This document shows positions 60,180 to 64,000 of a stretch of DNA of 64,000 nucleotides, piece after piece (positions within the stretch are counted from its first letter, which is position 1; each line of letters starts with the position of its first letter). Position numbers and translations under genes: made by a program. The stretch is taken from assembly GCA_034387635.1 (NCBI GenBank), contig JAOANU010000009.1, positions 186,001 through 250,000 of the forward strand, read 5' to 3'. A model generated the notes under the pieces. That model was not told where the DNA came from. It searched no databases and saw only the letters and a list, made by a program, of their open reading frames with translations. Source of the stretch: Rhodosporidiobolus odoratus (taxonomy: Eukaryota > Basidiomycota > Microbotryomycetes > Sporidiobolales > Sporidiobolaceae).

Positions 60180-60768
60180 GTTGCTTCTTTGGTGGAGCAA
60201 GGGAAGGTGATGACGAGGAGGAAGAGGTGACGATTAAGAGGGCGTGGCACGAGGCGTGGAGGGCGGTGGGTCTCGCGGTCGTCCGTACAGTGCGAAGCTT
60301 GCTAGATATTGGTTGGCGGGAAAATGCAGTAGAGTTGAGGATGGGTGATCTCGAAAAGGCCAAGTCGCGACTTGTCAACAATTCGCGCACAGAGAAGGTC
60401 CAGCAATCGCTAGGTCGAGCGTGCAGCCGTTCCATGTACGGACTTTGCGGCTCGCTCGGGCGACGCCGACAGAACGCAGAAGCAACAAACAATAGACGAG
60501 GAAAAACCAAAAGTGTGCCAGCAGCGGAAAAGTGGACGCTACAGGACGGTGGCGAAGGACAGACGCGTCGTGCGACTAGCAAGAGGTGATGAAGAGCAAG
60601 CAGAGCAGGTACGGCAGTAACGCAACAGTGCCCGACAAGCGAAAGGATGCGATGAAGCTGTTTCGAGGCGGTCTCCGACTCTCTTGCCGAACCCCTCGTC
60701 CTCGAAGCATGGAGAAGAGCATTACTGCCTCCCTCCGAGACCCTCTGTCGAGCTACGTGGTCCAGGCT
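60180..60768. other. YIF1 promoter and eL38 3' flank
   Basis: About 590 bp between two leftward genes. A 264-codon minus-strand frame (59788-60582) extends out of the YIF1 coding region into this gap, but in a different frame and without homology, so it is treated as chance. Confidence 0.45.
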
Positions 60769-61641
60769 TTACTTCTTCTTCGACTTCTCGGCCGCGGCGA
60801 CGTCGACGACCTTGAGAGCTGCGAGCACGACAGAGGTCAGAAAATACGAGGCAGTGAGCTCGAAGGGAAATCAACGGACTGGGAGGAAGGGACTGGCGGA
60901 GCTTCTCAGCCTTGTCACCGTCGCGGAGGGAGAAGGTGTAGCTGCAGAGAGTGAAAATCGTCAGAGTGGAAATGGGCAGCAAAGACGGCGCGAAAAACAT
61001 ACAGGTACTTCGAGCAGCGCAGCTTGAACTTCACAACGGTCTGGGCCGAGCCAGCCTTGCGAGCCGAGGTCTTCTTGATGGTAACCTGGCGAGCGTCGGC
61101 GCGACGAGCAAACTCGAGGAACTGCTTGATCTCCTTAACTTCGGCGGGCTGCGGCGATGCAAGCCAGTGTCAGCACTACTGTCCATACCGGCCCGTATAG
61201 GGGGTCCGGCATGGACTCTGAGGTGCTGCCTGTTCGAGGCGAAGCGACCATTGCGGAGGCAAGCGCCTTCCCACACCACAACCCATCAAGCTCGAAGGCA
61301 AGGAGAATTAGTACATGAGAGAAGGCGATGCTCCGAGAGATACCCGTAGGGCACTCTATAACTCGTCCGCCGGTTCGGGTCGAGGAAAGAGAGGGCGAAC
61401 CGTCTTTCGAGGCGCCATCAACTCCCCATCACCCCATTGCGCCGGTTCACCCGCCCAGCGAGCCAGACAGTTCCATTCGCGCAGTCCCACGCGCTCCCGA
61501 CATCCGTACGAGGGGCGTAGAGCGCCGAAGTGTCGAAAACTTCATGTCGAGCTCGACGAGGTCGAGGGGTTCCAAGTGAAGGGGTGACGGTGAAAGTGTG
61601 CAGGAGGGTGCAGCGGTGTACGGTATGGCTCAACTGACCAT
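60769..61641 (-). CDS. RPL38: 60S ribosomal protein eL38
   Basis: Structural protein of the large ribosomal subunit. Exon 1 (61641-61639) holds only the ATG, followed directly by GTCAGT; exon 2 starts at 61148 with [20 protein letters not shown] and ends at KYL. Then comes [20 protein letters not shown], and a last exon [16 protein letters not shown] with stop at 60769. 86 aa, slightly longer than yeast (78) because of [10 protein letters not shown] and a Lys-rich tail. The 490-nt first intron after the start codon is typical of fungal ribosomal-protein genes. I looked for box C/D snoRNA motifs in it and saw none. Confidence 0.95.
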
Positions 61642-62995
61642 GGCTAACGAGACTTGGCGACGAGGGTAGCGGGCGAGGGAGCAAGCGAGGTGCGGACTTG
61701 AGCACTGAGGGCGAACGCGGGGGGATTACCTTTGCTCAAAGTTAAGGCAAAGCTATTTCAGTATAGCCTGGTCACAGCGAGCTCCTCTCCACACTTTGTT
61801 GGTCATATGGCAGCTGTACCTCGTCCAGCTACTCGGACGGCGACGCGAGCGCTGCACGTCTAGCTCGGCGACCGCGGCCTCAGCGGATTTTTGTGCCCCT
61901 CAACGGCTTCGCCGCTTTTCTTTCTCTTTCAAGTTCTTCACAGACGTTCTCTCAAGAGGGGTCGGCAGCCGTTTCCCCAGCTCTTGACCCTCTGACGGCC
62001 GTCGCGTGCCTGCGCTGCGTAAGCCTGAGCGCTGACTTTTCTGTGTGTGAGTGTCTCTCCTTGGTTTCTTTTCCCTGGGCTGCTTTTCTGGGTCTCGTCT
62101 AGCTGACGACGCAATCTGATGTCAATATCCTCCCCAGTCTACCCAGTTAGGAATCCGCCGGTCACGCACAGGTCGGCGGATTCGGATTATAGTCTGCTTT
62201 TCCCTTAATACCAAAACCTCCGGGCCGATGCATTGGTCCCTCTGACAGACCGTGATACACGGATTCTCAAGATTGCTCCGTGTTCAGCGCTATCTGACCG
62301 TCTCGGGCGCTTAGTGTCAGGACCTGTGGCGGGTACGTTGTGAGCTGTCTACAGACATGTTGTGGGGGGGAAAGCAGTAGAGCGAGCACTGCAGGGGACC
62401 GCAGCGCTTGCTAGGATTAAAAGGGCTGCAGTTCGACTTCCGTGTCGCTTGCAGGAGACTGGATCCGCTGGAGATAGCACGATAGCAGGCAAAAGAGGCA
62501 AAGGCCGATGACCTTCTCAAACTGGGAAACCAGCGTTCTAGCTCGGCGTGCACCGCAGACAAGCCCGCGGGCTCCCTGTGCTATAGAGGACTATTCGAGA
62601 TGAGGCGTTTAGTGGAAATAGAGGATACAATGGCAGCTTGTTGCCCCCTCACAAATCTGGTGTCATTCATGTCCTCGCTGAGGTCAAGTCACGCTTGCCA
62701 GCAGGAAGTGGTGGTCAAACCATGAAATCATGCCCCACAGTCTCCATATATGAGGAGCCAGTAGAGAGCCACGATGATCCAGCTAAAGAGACCAACACAG
62801 GCGGAGTTGAATGGACGAAAAGGCCAACGCAAATACCCACTTCACGTACCAGGGAAGCGGACAAGCATAAAACATACACTGAGGGCTAAGTCAATGGAGG
62901 CCAAAGTACCACGAGTACGATAGGTTCTATGACAGCCATCGGAGTTGTACAAGAGCGCCCTCTGGCAATCAAGCAGATTCTACCGCACGCCCGAT
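61642..62995. other. Intergenic, eL38 promoter side
   Basis: About 1.35 kb. Pyrimidine-rich sequence near 61900-62100 may belong to the eL38 promoter. No protein motif, RNA gene or clear repeat recognised; an 83-codon frame at 62638-62889 lacks support. Confidence 0.45.
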
Positions 62996-64000
62996 TCATC
63001 GATAGTACCCGCCTCGCCTTCCCCAACCGCCGCCCCTGCCGCCGCCCCTCCCACGGCCTCTACCACCCCTCCCATACCAGCCACGCCAGCCACGGTATGA
63101 ATCCGGGCGATCCATGGAGCCAGCGGGGTGATGGCCAGGCAAGCCGTCTTGGCCCTCGTCGGGCTCCGACCCATCCTGTCCAGTCAAGGCACCTCCACGG
63201 GTAGCGCTCCGGAGCACTCGAGGGGGCCTTCCATCCTGTAGTCGCGTAAAGAGCTGCTGCGCTTGCGATGGTACATGTGCTGCAGGCTGCAAATCCGAGC
63301 TTCGGCGAGAGTCAGGCCTACTAGGGCCAAAGTTAACATTGATTGGCGTGTGAGGGTTAGAGTCGTAGTCAGAATGCTGGTCGGGTGGCGGCGGAGAGTC
63401 GCGCGAGAAGGTTGGGAACTGGTAGGAGGGTTGATGAGGATATGGCGGAAAAGGGCCGGTGTCGGAACAGCAACGATGCCCGGACAATCAGATTGTCATG
63501 GATGAGAAGGAGTAAGCAGAAGAAAGCTGCGCGGCAACTGAGAACGGAGCGATACTCACGTCTGTTGTACCTTCACTGCCATCGTCACTGACACTGAGGG
63601 CTTGAGACGAGGCTCGGGGTCTGGGCGACGGCACGGTGAGGTGCTTGGAGTAGCTCTGACGTGGACGCCGACCGGGGCTGCGTGAGATTCGCGAGGTTTG
63701 AACCAGTTCCTCGAGGTCTACATGGCACCGTCCATGGTCATCCCATTCACGCGGGTCCTGCATATTCTGGAGCGTGAGACATATACTGTATGGAACAGAG
63801 GCTGGAAGTCGAAAACAAACCCAGGAGACTCCGTGGCAATTGTACACATCGGGTTTGCTGCAAGCGGCTAGAGCTGACGCCGCCATGCCCTTCTTCCCCT
63901 GCAAGAAATGATGGGTGGCAGCTAACCAACCAGGCGTGATGAGCTCGAGGTTTTCGGCGTATTTGAGGAATTGTCCGTTCAAGCCTGTGTGATTGCATGG
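62996..64000 (-). CDS. 3' part of a GRG-rich protein of unknown function
   Basis: Open at the right edge, so the N-terminus is missing. Exons: about 63985-63824 (LNGQFLKYAENLELITPGWLAATHHFL...YNCHGVSW), about 63762-63561 (DPREWDDHGRCHVDLEELVQ...EGTTD), and about 63413-62996 (FPTFSRDSPPPPDQH... to YYR, stop). The ITPGWLAATHHFL piece faintly resembles the end of a BRCT repeat but is too short to call. The C-terminus is a run of GRGGRGRGRGGGRGGG, typical of RNA-binding or arginine-methylated proteins. No family is assigned. Confidence 0.6.

Noticed and set aside
59788..60582. 264-codon minus-strand ORF overlapping the YIF1 start
   Set aside because: Different frame from YIF1, no motif, Ser/Pro/Arg-rich composition typical of chance frames here.
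62638..62889. 83-codon plus-strand ORF
   Set aside because: No start context, homology or splice support; left as intergenic.

Overview
The window is nuclear DNA of an intron-rich, GC-rich basidiomycete. Short introns (about 50-140 nt, GT-AG with a few GC-AG) interrupt nearly every gene, donors of the GTACG, GTGCG and GTTCG types are common, branch sites look like CTGAC or CTAAT, and many proteins carry long Ser/Pro-rich disordered regions. Gene content and codon bias suggest a Pucciniomycotina yeast (Rhodotorula/Sporobolomyces-like). The phylum is fairly safe; the genus is a guess. Exon structures were worked out by hand from splice signals, reading phase and recalled family sequences.

Layout. 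1-264: 5' end of a PRP2/DHX16-type spliceosomal helicase (minus). 265-5500: gene-poor, AT-richer stretch with intron-containing tRNA-Tyr and tRNA-Ser genes and a decayed copy of the 3' end of an SHMT gene. 5501-7640: SHMT with a probable dual mitochondrial/cytosolic start, divergent from the GRC3/NOL9 polynucleotide kinase (7774-10647). 10648-12614: intergenic with tRNA-Val(AAC) and tRNA-Val(CAC). 12615-24562 (plus): UBA2 SUMO-E1 subunit, a 1,446-aa RING-H2 protein, and a mitochondrial-type P-loop ATPase. 24773-26548: Elongin C (minus) divergent from the EFM5 eEF1A methyltransferase. 26716-31557 (minus): the XPF/RAD1 nuclease. Directly upstream and in the same frame is a transposase-derived gene, followed by a long inverted repeat in the promoter region it shares with a 2-hydroxyacid dehydrogenase (33038-34484).

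34876-38519 (minus): an RBR ubiquitin ligase and an AANAT-like acetyltransferase fused to an Mss4-like domain. 38992-47144 (plus): the septation GTPase TEM1/SPG1, an unrecognised 444-aa protein with a poly-C GC-AG intron, and the AP-1 gamma subunit. 47543-60179 (minus): a giant arrestin-domain protein, a NUDT19-like Nudix hydrolase, a sucrose/maltose-type MFS transporter and the Golgi protein YIF1. 60769-61641 (minus): ribosomal protein eL38. 62996-64000: 3' part of a GRG-rich protein that runs off the window.

Most genes are conserved housekeeping genes with independent jobs: one-carbon metabolism, rRNA processing, SUMO/ubiquitin, DNA repair, cell cycle, and Golgi/endosome traffic. No biosynthetic cluster, virus, CRISPR or other multi-gene 'system' is visible. 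The most unusual points are the transposase-like ORF that reads in frame into XPF, the inverted repeat beside it, the SHMT relic, the GNAT-Mss4 fusion and the poly-C GC-AG intron.
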